Part shown: in pieces, positions 1-6,284 of the stretch
Position numbering within the stretch: position 1 is the first letter of the stretch
Layout of the letters: each line of letters starts with the position of its first letter
Translations under genes and position numbers: made by a program
The notes under the pieces: model-generated
What the model saw: only the letters and a program-made list of their open reading frames with translations
Told to the model about the DNA's origin: nothing
Database searches by the model: none
Assembly: GCA_027024125.1 (NCBI GenBank)
Contig: JALVSV010000485.1
Span: forward strand, 1-8,639
Direction: 5' to 3'
From: Methylothermaceae bacterium
GTDB taxonomy: Bacteria > Pseudomonadota > Gammaproteobacteria > Methylococcales > Methylothermaceae
Length of the DNA stretch: 8,639 nucleotides

Positions 1-37
1 CTCTCAACGGTTACACCTATCTGGAGGAATGATCACG

Positions 38-910
38 ATGAATCCACGTGTCGGCTTTATCGGACTCGGCGCCATGGGAGCGCCCATGGCAGAGAATCTG
101 GCCAAGGCAGGGCTGCTGCAGTGTGTTTGGAACCGCACCCCCTCCAAAGCCCAAACCCTGGCCGGAAAACTGAGCGTCGAGGTGGCAGCCACCCCGGCCG
201 GGGTGGCGAAGGTGTGCAACGTGATCTGCATTTGCGTCTCTGAAGACCGGGACGTGCTGGCAGTCATCGATGCCATATCGCTTGGCATCGAGGCAGACAC
301 GATTGTGATCGACCACTCCACCGTCAGCGTCAACACGGCAGTGGCAGCTGCAGAGAAGGTCCGTGATCACGGCGGTGAATTCCTCGACGCACCGGTGTCA
401 GGCGGAGTGGAAGGCGCCAGGGCCGCTACCCTGGCCATCATGGTGGGCGGCAAGCCCGAAACACTCGAACGGGCCCGCCCCGTGCTGGAAATTGTCGGCA
501 GCCGCATCGCCCACATGGGTGACACGGGTGCCGGGCAGGCCACTAAAGCGGTCAATCAGGTGCTCTGTGCCGGCATCAACCAGGCAGTGACCGAAGCGCT
601 CGCTTTCGGCCATGCCCTGGGGCTGGATCTGGAGAAAGTCATCGATGTCGTCTCTCAAGGCGCCGCCGGCAACTGGTTCCTGGAAAAACGGGGACCGACC
701 ATGGTCCGTGGGAGATTCGAACCCGGTTTCAAACTGAACCTGCACCACAAGGATCTGAGGATTTGTCAGGCCATGGCAAGGGAGACAGGGATATCTCTAC
801 CCCTGGTGGACACAACGCTGAAGGATTATCAAAAGCTCCTGGGAGACCATGGCGAGGAAGACATTTCCACCCTGTACCGGCTCAAGAACCCAGGAAAACC
901 AATGGCGTAG
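38..910 (+). CDS. NAD(P)-dependent beta-hydroxyacid dehydrogenase (3-hydroxyisobutyrate dehydrogenase / GlxR-like)
   Basis: This 290-residue protein belongs to the beta-hydroxyacid dehydrogenase family, cytosolic enzymes that interconvert a 3-hydroxy (or gamma-hydroxy) acid and its semialdehyde using NAD(P). Seen in the sequence: the N-terminal Rossmann signature GFIGLGAMGAPMAENL at residues 6-21, the substrate-binding DAPVSGG at 117-123, the catalytic-lysine motif GAGQATKAVNQ with K170 and N173, and the C-terminal all-helical domain with GFKLNLHHKDL carrying K238, which in the family contacts substrate or cofactor. Length is typical. An in-frame ATG at 29 lies only 1 nt after the GGAGG at 23-27, whereas the ATG at 38 has a 10-nt spacing, so 38 is chosen. 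The substrate (hydroxyisobutyrate, tartronate semialdehyde, succinate semialdehyde or glyoxylate) cannot be decided from motifs. No metabolic partner lies nearby and no terminator follows its stop. Confidence 0.93.
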   Translation: MNPRVGFIGLGAMGAPMAENLAKAGLLQCVWNRTPSKAQTLAGKLSVEVAATPAGVAKVCNVICICVSEDRDVLAVIDAISLGIEADTIVIDHSTVSVNTAVAAAEKVRDHGGEFLDAPVSGGVEGARAATLAIMVGGKPETLERARPVLEIVGSRIAHMGDTGAGQATKAVNQVLCAGINQAVTEALAFGHALGLDLEKVIDVVSQGAAGNWFLEKRGPTMVRGRFEPGFKLNLHHKDLRICQAMARETGISLPLVDTTLKDYQKLLGDHGEEDISTLYRLKNPGKPMA

Positions 911-992
911 AAATTCACACATACGTCAGAATATTTAACACTGGGCACTCAGATCCAATACGATATTCTTCATAATCAATGTATTACGATTA

Positions 993-1008
993 TGGCATGA
1001 AACATGCT
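993..1008 (+). promoter_or_regulatory. Sigma-54 (RpoN) -24/-12 promoter of the PEP-CTERM gene
   Basis: The sequence TGGCATGAAACATGCT matches the RpoN consensus TGGCACGNNNNTTGCW at all but two specified positions. The invariant GG (994-995) and GC (1006-1007) are exactly 10 bp apart. The expected transcription start is about 1019, giving a 55-nt leader to the ATG at 1074. Known biology: PEP-CTERM genes in several proteobacteria are RpoN-dependent and activated by the PrsK/PrsR two-component system. The same bases also form the short dyad GCATG-AAA-CATGC, which I take to be incidental. The activator binding site upstream (about 911-980) could not be identified. Confidence 0.75.
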
Positions 1009-1034
1009 TTTATAATCACCAGGAGGATATAGAG

Positions 1035-1070
1035 GGCACCCCTTGTAAATTTGACATTTTCAGGAGTGCC
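1035..1070 (+). promoter_or_regulatory. Leader hairpin sequestering the PEP-CTERM gene's Shine-Dalgarno
   Basis: Bases 1035-1043 (GGCACCCCT) pair with 1062-1070 (AGGAGTGCC) in 8 of 9 positions, the exception being a C-A mismatch at 1040/1065. The loop is an 18-nt AT-rich stretch (1044-1061). The 3' arm contains the whole Shine-Dalgarno AGGAG (1062-1066), 7 nt before the ATG. The closed form would therefore block ribosome binding. A second SD-like AGGAGG sits at 1021-1026, close to the predicted transcription start, too far from the ATG to act as its ribosome binding site. Pairing is read directly; a regulatory effect is inferred. Confidence 0.5.
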
Positions 1071-1073
1071 AAC

Positions 1074-1916
1074 ATGCACCATACTATTCAAGCAAGCATA
1101 CGGACAGGACTGCTGTTGTCCGTTTTCTTCCCCTTTCTTGCCGCCAATGCCATCATGATTGACGGGGATCTGAAAGACTGGATCGGTCAGCCCCAGGGAA
1201 ATGCTTCGGACTGGACTCCACTCAGATCCACCACTCACTACACTGTCGAGGATCAGGATGGTGACGCCAATGCTTATCTTGATCCCGGTTATGGCGGGCA
1301 GGCCTACGACGCCGAAGCGATGTATGTGGAAATCATGGATGGCACACTTTACATTGCCGTGGTCACCGGCGTGGCGCCAGATGCGAATGCCGATTGGCCG
1401 GCGGGGGACATCGCCATCGACTTTGGCAATGACGGTATCTTCGAATACGGTATCGTCACCCTGGGCGACAGTGACAATCCAAAGGGCGGGACTGGTGATG
1501 CAGGGGAAGTATACGATGTAGACAGCTGGAACTACGGCATCTGGACCAATCCAGACGTACACAATGAGACCGACGAATCACCTTACAAGAAGGCCCACCC
1601 CACCACGGTCAAAACAGGAACGTTACTGGGTAGCGCAGAATTAAAATATGAGGAAGCAAAGTACAACGGCTCCATACCAACTGCCTTGGGGGACAAGGGC
1701 GGCAATCACTACCTGATCGAAGCCGCCATTCCCTTGTCTTTTTTCGCTCCTGACCTGCTCAAGCAGGATTTCACCGTACACTGGACCATGACCTGCGCCA
1801 ACGACTGGATCCAGACGGACCCGATGGGCGTTCCGGAGCCCCCTGTATCGTGGCTGCTGACCACCGCCCTGGCTGGACTGGCTCTGAGGAAGCGGTTGAA
1901 ACTTCATCCCGCTTGA
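1074..1916 (+). CDS. Secreted PEP-CTERM sorting-domain protein (exosortase substrate)
   Basis: The 280-residue precursor has a Sec signal peptide (hydrophobic residues 11-24, likely cleavage after ANA at 24-26). A soluble acidic domain spans roughly 27-250. The C-terminal sorting signal has the VPEP motif at 253-256, a hydrophobic span at 258-270 and the basic tail RKRLK at 272-276. This tripartite signal is what exosortase recognises to cleave and anchor or release extracellular proteins, usually in exopolysaccharide-producing bacteria. The soluble part begins IDGDLKDW and is rich in Asp, Gly and Trp, which is reminiscent of carbohydrate-binding CBM9/DOMON-like beta-sandwiches, but this is a resemblance only. 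A single Cys (241) sits in TMTCANDW close before the sorting signal. The start is supported by AGGAG at 1062-1066. The gene stands alone behind a sigma-54 promoter and its end overlaps rimO by 13 bp. Its ligand and role are unknown. Confidence 0.88.
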   Translation: MHHTIQASIRTGLLLSVFFPFLAANAIMIDGDLKDWIGQPQGNASDWTPLRSTTHYTVEDQDGDANAYLDPGYGGQAYDAEAMYVEIMDGTLYIAVVTGVAPDANADWPAGDIAIDFGNDGIFEYGIVTLGDSDNPKGGTGDAGEVYDVDSWNYGIWTNPDVHNETDESPYKKAHPTTVKTGTLLGSAELKYEEAKYNGSIPTALGDKGGNHYLIEAAIPLSFFAPDLLKQDFTVHWTMTCANDWIQTDPMGVPEPPVSWLLTTALAGLALRKRLKLHPA

Positions 1917-3259
1917 CCGACAGGTCGCGCCCACAGATCGTGGGCGCTGGCCTGAGTGATCTCTACCTGGAGAAACTGGCCTGGGCGCCAGTTTCCGGTT
2001 CCTTCCACGTACACCACGCCGTCGATCTCGGGCGCATCGCCACCGGTTCTGGCAATCGTCCCAGCTTCTGTCACCTCGTCGATGAGCACGGTTTCGACCT
2101 GGCCGATCCTTTCCTGCAACAGCTCGGCGCTGATCTCCGCCTGCAGCGCCATCAGCCTTTCCAACCGATCCTCCTTGACCTCCTCGGGAATCTGACCGGG
2201 AAGCTCGTTTGCCTTGGCCCCTTCCACCGGTGAATACATGAACGCCCCCACCCGATCGAGCCGCGCCTCACGGAGGAAATCCAGCAGCTGCCCGAATTCG
2301 TCTTCCGTCTCGCCAGGAAATCCCACGATAAAGGTACTGCGCAGGGTGATCCCGGGGCAGATTTCCCGCCATCGCTGGATTCTTGCCAAGGTATCGTCGC
2401 TGTTGGCAGGGCGCTTCATCAACCTGAGGATGCGTTTGGAAGCATGCTGCAAGGGGATGTCCAGATAAGGCAGGATTTTCCCTTCCGCCATCAATGGAAT
2501 GATCTGGTCCACATGCGGATAGGGATAGACATAGTGCAGCCGCACCCAAACCCCGAGTTCGCCCAGCCCTCTGGCCAGATCGCTCAGCTGGGTACGCCAG
2601 CGTCTGTCCCGCCAATCGCTTTCCTGGTATTGAAGATCGACCCCATAGGCGCTGGTGTCCTGGGCGATGACCAACAGTTCCCTGACGCCAGCCAGAACCA
2701 GCCGTTCTGCTTCCGACAAGACCTCGCCGATGGGTCGGCTGACCAGATCTCCGCGCATGGAGGGGATGATGCAGAAGGTACAGCGGTGGTTACAGCCCTC
2801 CGAAATCTTCAGATAAGCGTAGTGACGCGGCGTCAGTTTGATTCCCTCGGGTGGCACCAGACTGGTGAAGGGGTCGTGTGCAGGTGGCAGATGACGATGG
2901 ACCGCATCCATCACCCCCTGGTAATCATGGGCACCAGTGACTTCAAGCACCTGGGGAAAAATGCCACGGATCGTATCGCCGCGCTCCCCCAGACATCCAG
3001 TGACGATCACCTTGCCATTTTCATCCAGGGCCTCGCCGATCGCATCCAGGGATTCTGCCACCGCATCCTCGATGAAGCCGCAGGTGTTCACGACCACCAG
3101 ATCGGCCTGATCATAACTGGGCACCAATTGATAGCCTTCCGCCCGCAGGCGGGTCATGATCCTTTCACTGTCCACGAGCGCCTTGGGGCATCCAAGACTG
3201 ACGAAACCTATCCGGGGGCTGGCGAGGGAGGCTGATTCCTGGAATTTCGATTCGGTCAC
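1904..3259 (-). CDS. rimO: Ribosomal protein S12 methylthiotransferase RimO
   Basis: RimO is a cytosolic radical-SAM enzyme that attaches a methylthio group to the conserved aspartate of ribosomal protein S12 (Asp88 in E. coli). Numbered from the GTG at 3259 (451 aa), the N-terminal MTTase domain has the cluster-binding Cys24 (SLGCPK), Cys60 (NTCGF) and Cys89 (TGCLG). The radical-SAM CxxxCxxC is CNHRCTFC, with Cys156, Cys160 and Cys163. A TRAM domain follows from about 387. RimO-specific stretches such as [31 protein letters not shown] and [10 protein letters not shown] are present, which separates it from MiaB. The frame stays open to a TTG at 3277, but that codon has no Shine-Dalgarno. The GTG at 3259 has GGAAG at 3269-3273 with a 9-nt spacing and fits the usual E. 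coli-type length better. The C-terminal tail RPVGQAG overlaps the convergent PEP-CTERM gene. Confidence 0.96.
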   Translation of the reverse strand: MTESKFQESASLASPRIGFVSLGCPKALVDSERIMTRLRAEGYQLVPSYDQADLVVVNTCGFIEDAVAESLDAIGEALDENGKVIVTGCLGERGDTIRGIFPQVLEVTGAHDYQGVMDAVHRHLPPAHDPFTSLVPPEGIKLTPRHYAYLKISEGCNHRCTFCIIPSMRGDLVSRPIGEVLSEAERLVLAGVRELLVIAQDTSAYGVDLQYQESDWRDRRWRTQLSDLARGLGELGVWVRLHYVYPYPHVDQIIPLMAEGKILPYLDIPLQHASKRILRLMKRPANSDDTLARIQRWREICPGITLRSTFIVGFPGETEDEFGQLLDFLREARLDRVGAFMYSPVEGAKANELPGQIPEEVKEDRLERLMALQAEISAELLQERIGQVETVLIDEVTEAGTIARTGGDAPEIDGVVYVEGTGNWRPGQFLQVEITQASAHDLWARPVGQAG

Positions 3260-3296
3260 GGTGTTCTTCTTCCACAATGGTCATCGTTGGACAGGC

Positions 3297-3329
3297 ATTA
3301 TACCTGCCCTGGTTCCAACTCCGTGGAAC
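3297..3329 (-). promoter_or_regulatory. Probable rimO promoter with an operator-like dyad
   Basis: On the minus strand a perfect -10 hexamer TATAAT occupies 3302-3297. Transcription would start near 3290 and give a leader of about 30 nt before the GTG at 3259. The -35 region 17 bp upstream (CACGGA, 3325-3320) is poor. A perfect dyad GTTCCA-N6-TGGAAC (3312-3317 and 3324-3329) lies across it, inside a wider dyad CCTGGTT/AACCAGG (3308-3314 and 3337-3343). A poor -35 covered by a dyad suggests activator or repressor control. That is inference; the -10 box itself is clear. Confidence 0.5.
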
Positions 3330-3367
3330 TCTGCCAAACCAGGTAACAATCCACACAAATGTAGACC

Positions 3368-3724
3368 CACGTGCAGCAGGACCACATCATCTAAACACGT
3401 AAGGGATTGAGTAAAGGGGCAGGTGGTCTGATTCGAAAGCCTCGCCGGCAGGGACGCCGGCGTGGAGCCTGCAAGGGAGAGCCAGGACCGACAAATTTGT
3501 CGGGAACAAATTTGAACAGCCGACAGGCTGGCCCCAACGGGGTGAACCACAGGGAAGTGGTTCATAAAGTCCAGTGAACTTTCGCAGCCGGGCGAGCGCC
3601 CGAACAGGGAAGTTTGGGCAGGACTTTCTTGCGCAGCAGGACTGCACAGCAAGAAAGTATTCACGGCGTTTTTCGATGCGGACCACCTGCCCCGACCTGA
3701 ATAGATGACGGAGTCCTGCACGTG
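3368..3724. repeat. Hairpin mosaic bounded by two nested inverted repeats (MITE-like or structured RNA)
   Basis: This fills most of the gene-free gap 3260-3798. The outer arms are 3368-3391 and 3704-3724; both begin CACGTGCAG when read inward and match at 18 of 21 positions with one 3-nt gap. The inner arms are a perfect 13-bp inverted repeat, GGGGCAGGTGGTC (3416-3428) against 3681-3693, extended imperfectly through TCGAAA. Inside are successive stems: 3443-3449/3456-3462 (7 bp), the perfect 16-bp palindrome 3488-3503, 3517-3521/3526-3530, 3532-3535/3539-3542, 3543-3550/3557-3564 (8 bp), 3566-3570/3578-3582, 3589-3593/3598-3602, 3598-3605/3612-3619, 3623-3632/3649-3658 (10 bp) and, within it, 3633-3636/3642-3645. 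No target duplication or T-run terminator is evident. The minus-strand reading is largely free of stops, but I regard it as non-coding. Confidence 0.7.
3416..3693 (+). ncRNA. Possible structured RNA with AGGGA/AGGA hairpin loops
   Basis: Read on the plus strand, several stems of the element display GGA-type loops: AGGGAC (3450-3455), AGGGAA (3551-3556), AGGGAA (3606-3611) and CAGGA (3637-3641). AGGGA at 3474-3478 is in a weaker loop, and AGGA also occurs at 3484-3487 and 3620-3623. Loops of this kind are the binding sites of CsrA/RsmA in the sponge RNAs CsrB and RsmZ, and 278 nt is in the size range of such RNAs. Against it: there is no clear promoter, no GacA-type box and no intrinsic terminator at the 3' side, and the terminal inverted repeats fit a mobile repeat equally well. 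This is a hypothesis only. Confidence 0.3.
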
Positions 3725-3737
3725 TAAGTATCAGCCA

Positions 3738-3765
3738 TTCAACCATGACTTGGCGATGATATAAT
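3738..3765 (+). promoter_or_regulatory. Extended -10 promoter of the HTTM-DCC gene
   Basis: TGATATAAT at 3757-3765 is a perfect -10 hexamer preceded by the TGn extended element. A weak -35 candidate TTCAAC lies at 3738-3743 with a 16-bp spacer, as is usual for extended -10 promoters. The predicted start near 3772 gives a leader of about 27 nt containing two T-rich runs. The promoter lies just outside the right arm of the hairpin element. Confidence 0.6.
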
Positions 3766-3798
3766 TCCCCTATTTTTTCTACCTTTTTTGGGAGCCCC

Positions 3799-5742
3799 AT
3801 GAAACCATCCCTTGTTTCCAGACTTTCCGGGATACTCCAGCACGCGCTGGAAAAACAGGTACCGGCCACAGGCCTTGCCATGTTCCGAATCGGCTACGGT
3901 CTGGTAGCACTGCAGGAAATCCTGTTTCTGATCTATTTCCGCCCCCTGATCTTCGACGACCTTCCCTATATCGACCAGGGTCCGGCGATGATCGCCTTTT
4001 TCCTGCCTTTGTGGTCGCTTGCGGCCCTGGGATTGACCCTGGGCTGGCACACCCGCCTGAGCGCCGTGGTCAATTACCTGTTCTGGGTGCTGTTCACCGC
4101 CTTCACCTCCATGTGGCGGGACTTCGACGGCGGCTTCGACCAGATGATGATCTCTTCGGGGCTGCTGCTCATATTCCTTCCCTCCGAGCGAGCCTTGTCC
4201 CTGGACAGATTGCGCCTGGCATTGAAGTATTCGGTACCCGGCCAACGTTACCATCCCCCCAATTACGTTCCGGTGCTGGCATACTACATTCCGCTTTTGA
4301 TCACTCTGGCACCGTTGTATTTCGATTCAGCCATCCACAAACTGTTCTCCGAACATTGGCGCAATGGTCTCGGCCCCTGGTTGCCGTCATCACATCCCTA
4401 CTACATTTCGCCACTCGATCTCAGCTGGCTATTGGACAGGGAGTGGTTGCAGAGAGGAATCGGTTATACCGTCATCGCTTTTCAGTTTGTTTTTCCATTC
4501 CTATTCTGGCATCCCCGCTTTCGGGTCCCGTTGATGGCGCTGGGCGTCCTGTTTCATGCGGGCATCACCCTCTCCTTCAACATCTACCCCTTCGGGATGG
4601 GAATGCTGATTCATTACCTCCTCATGGTGCCGTTTTCCTGGTGGCGCCGGCTGGGGGAATGGATCCGGATCGCCGATCCACGCCTGAAGGTCTATTACGA
4701 CGGCGATTGTCCTTTGTGCCTGCGAACGGTCATCGTGGTGGAACACTTCGATGTCCGCCGGGCTGTCCGGTTCCTGGACCTCCAGACCCATGCCGCCAGT
4801 GAACCGGCCCTGGCCGGCTTGGAACAGGACGCGCTGCTCAAGGACCTGTATGCAGTGGACCATTTGGGAAGCCGCTATCAGGGCGTGGATGCCTATATCC
4901 AGATTCTCAAGGCCATGGGCTATACCCGACCTCTGGGATGGTTGCTACAAATGCCCGGCATCTATCACTTGGCGCACAGGATCTATCGTCATGTCGCCGA
5001 CAGCCGCTTTCGCTGTGACAGCACGTGTATCACCCCGCCCGCCATGGAAAGAGGCCCGGTGGAGCGGGCCTGGGAACAGTTTCTGGGAACTCCGCAAAAA
5101 AAGGCATTGAGGTTGGCAAAGATTCTTATCGTGCTGGCAGTCTTGCAACTCAACAGCACTCTCCACTATGGCCTGTTACACCGACTGAAACTCGGTGAGA
5201 ATGCCTTGGGACCTGTGGCGGCGATCAGCAATATGCTGCTTTCCTTCAGTCATGGTCTGCTTGGAATCACCCCTCACGCCCTCTACCTTGCCGACCATTT
5301 CAAAGGTTACGAAACTCTCTTCGCCATCACCTGGATGGATGATCAGGGACATGAGCACTGGCTGCCTTTCATCAGTCAGGAAGGCAGAATCATCACCCCC
5401 AACTGGGGCCGGGTCCATTCCATGTGGGCCAACGTCGCAGTAACCCCGCGACTGGACGAGTACCGGCTGAGCAAGTTCAGTGCCAAGGTCACCGCCTTCT
5501 ATGGCACCCGGTTGGGACTGGACCTGGATGATGCTCATTTTCGCCTCAAGGCAAAGCACATCCGGATGCCGGCTGACTGGGAACGTGGACTGAGACGGTG
5601 GAACTTGTCACAACCTTGGCACGATGCCGGCGAACTTATCTGGAAGAACAAAGTGATGCGGCTGGAATTGTGGAAACCTTTGAAAGTGAGAATCCGGTAT
5701 TCCGAACCACTACCCGGAATGGAGAAGATGGAACATCCGTAA
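3799..5742 (+). CDS. HTTM domain / DCC (DUF393) thiol-disulfide domain fusion membrane protein
   Basis: This is a 647-residue multi-domain membrane protein. Residues 1-285 form an HTTM-type domain (related to vitamin K-dependent gamma-carboxylase) with about seven or eight hydrophobic spans and the motif YFDSAIHKLFSEHWRNG at 174-190. Residues 297-415 are a DCC domain with YYDGDCPLC at 299-307, placing the CxxC-type pair at Cys304 and Cys307. A further pair, Cys406 and Cys410, closes the domain. A single hydrophobic span lies at about 440-457. The last 190 residues are rich in Trp, Arg and His, soluble-looking and not recognised. HTTM-DCC combinations are known in bacteria, but their reaction is not established; the DCC motif suggests thiol-disulfide chemistry. 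The start has GGGAG (3790-3794) with a rather short 4-nt spacing. The gene stands alone and no clear terminator follows it. Confidence 0.88.
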   Translation: MKPSLVSRLSGILQHALEKQVPATGLAMFRIGYGLVALQEILFLIYFRPLIFDDLPYIDQGPAMIAFFLPLWSLAALGLTLGWHTRLSAVVNYLFWVLFTAFTSMWRDFDGGFDQMMISSGLLLIFLPSERALSLDRLRLALKYSVPGQRYHPPNYVPVLAYYIPLLITLAPLYFDSAIHKLFSEHWRNGLGPWLPSSHPYYISPLDLSWLLDREWLQRGIGYTVIAFQFVFPFLFWHPRFRVPLMALGVLFHAGITLSFNIYPFGMGMLIHYLLMVPFSWWRRLGEWIRIADPRLKVYYDGDCPLCLRTVIVVEHFDVRRAVRFLDLQTHAASEPALAGLEQDALLKDLYAVDHLGSRYQGVDAYIQILKAMGYTRPLGWLLQMPGIYHLAHRIYRHVADSRFRCDSTCITPPAMERGPVERAWEQFLGTPQKKALRLAKILIVLAVLQLNSTLHYGLLHRLKLGENALGPVAAISNMLLSFSHGLLGITPHALYLADHFKGYETLFAITWMDDQGHEHWLPFISQEGRIITPNWGRVHSMWANVAVTPRLDEYRLSKFSAKVTAFYGTRLGLDLDDAHFRLKAKHIRMPADWERGLRRWNLSQPWHDAGELIWKNKVMRLELWKPLKVRIRYSEPLPGMEKMEHP

Positions 5743-5816
5743 AGTAACTGCGGAGCATTTTTCCACAATTCCAAATCGAGGCCGCAGCCCTAAACGGAAC
5801 ACTCAGATCATGACTT

Positions 5817-6284
5817 TCAACTCTCTCCTTCCACTGACTCGACCTGAAGCAGAGGGCCCTCTCCACCGATGACCCTGACCCGCTTCCCGGCTTCGATGTC
5901 CTTGGGTGATGTCGCCAGCCACAGGGAACCGTCAAGCAATACTTCCCCATGTCCTCCTGCCGGAATCGAACGCCGCACTTCCGCCGTTCTACCCACCAGC
6001 GCGGCAGTCCGGCGGTTGAGGAAGGGCCGGTCGCTTTCGACAATCTTACGCCGGCGCCAGCGGTAGATGGCCACCACCGCGCATAGGACAGCGAGCACGG
6101 CAAAGGCCGCGATCTGATAGCGCCAGTCCCCGGTCGCCAGGGACACCAGGCCCGTCAGCACCGCAGCCACTGCGAACCAAAGGAAGAACTCTCCTGAAAT
6201 CAGGATTTCCAGGACGATCAAAATCAACGCCACGGAACCCCAGAACCAGATGTCCCAAAGTGGAAGTTCCAGCTCCAGACCCAT
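5817..6284 (-). CDS. NfeD-family membrane protein (YbbJ-like)
   Basis: This 155-residue short NfeD protein is the usual partner of SPFH proteins in membrane-quality or microdomain functions. Hydrophobic spans lie at about residues 13-30, 33-50 and 56-74, followed by the basic linker RWRRRK at 75-80. A small OB-fold domain at about 88-155 has the family features LNRR, LVGR and GEVLLDGSLW. Layout and size match E. coli YbbJ, the neighbour of QmcA. There is no ClpP-like protease domain, so it is the short form. Its ATG shares one base with the TGA of the SPFH gene (TGATG on the minus strand), and AAGGA at 6298-6294 gives a 9-nt spacing, so the two are probably translationally coupled. The 74 bp to the convergent HTTM-DCC gene hold no convincing terminator. 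Confidence 0.92.
   Translation of the reverse strand: MGLELELPLWDIWFWGSVALILIVLEILISGEFFLWFAVAAVLTGLVSLATGDWRYQIAAFAVLAVLCAVVAIYRWRRRKIVESDRPFLNRRTAALVGRTAEVRRSIPAGGHGEVLLDGSLWLATSPKDIEAGKRVRVIGGEGPLLQVESVEGES

Noticed and set aside
2444..3235. A 263-codon plus-strand frame opposite rimO.
   Set aside because: rimO is certain from its motifs and this frame has no recognisable features.
3404..3705. Target site duplication next to the inner inverted repeat.
   Set aside because: The flanks before 3416 and after 3693 share only scattered bases, so no convincing direct repeat can be claimed.
3281..3881. Two long open frames on the minus strand across the hairpin element (3281-3721 and 3387-3881).
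   Set aside because: They run through perfect palindromes and inverted arms, overlap each other in different frames, have no good ribosome binding site and have a composition unlike a folded protein. The absence of stops reflects GC-rich hairpins.
5748..5787. Dyad CTGCGG/CCGCAG between the convergent HTTM-DCC and nfeD genes as a shared terminator.
   Set aside because: The stem is only 6 bp, the loop is 28 nt and no proper T run follows on either strand.
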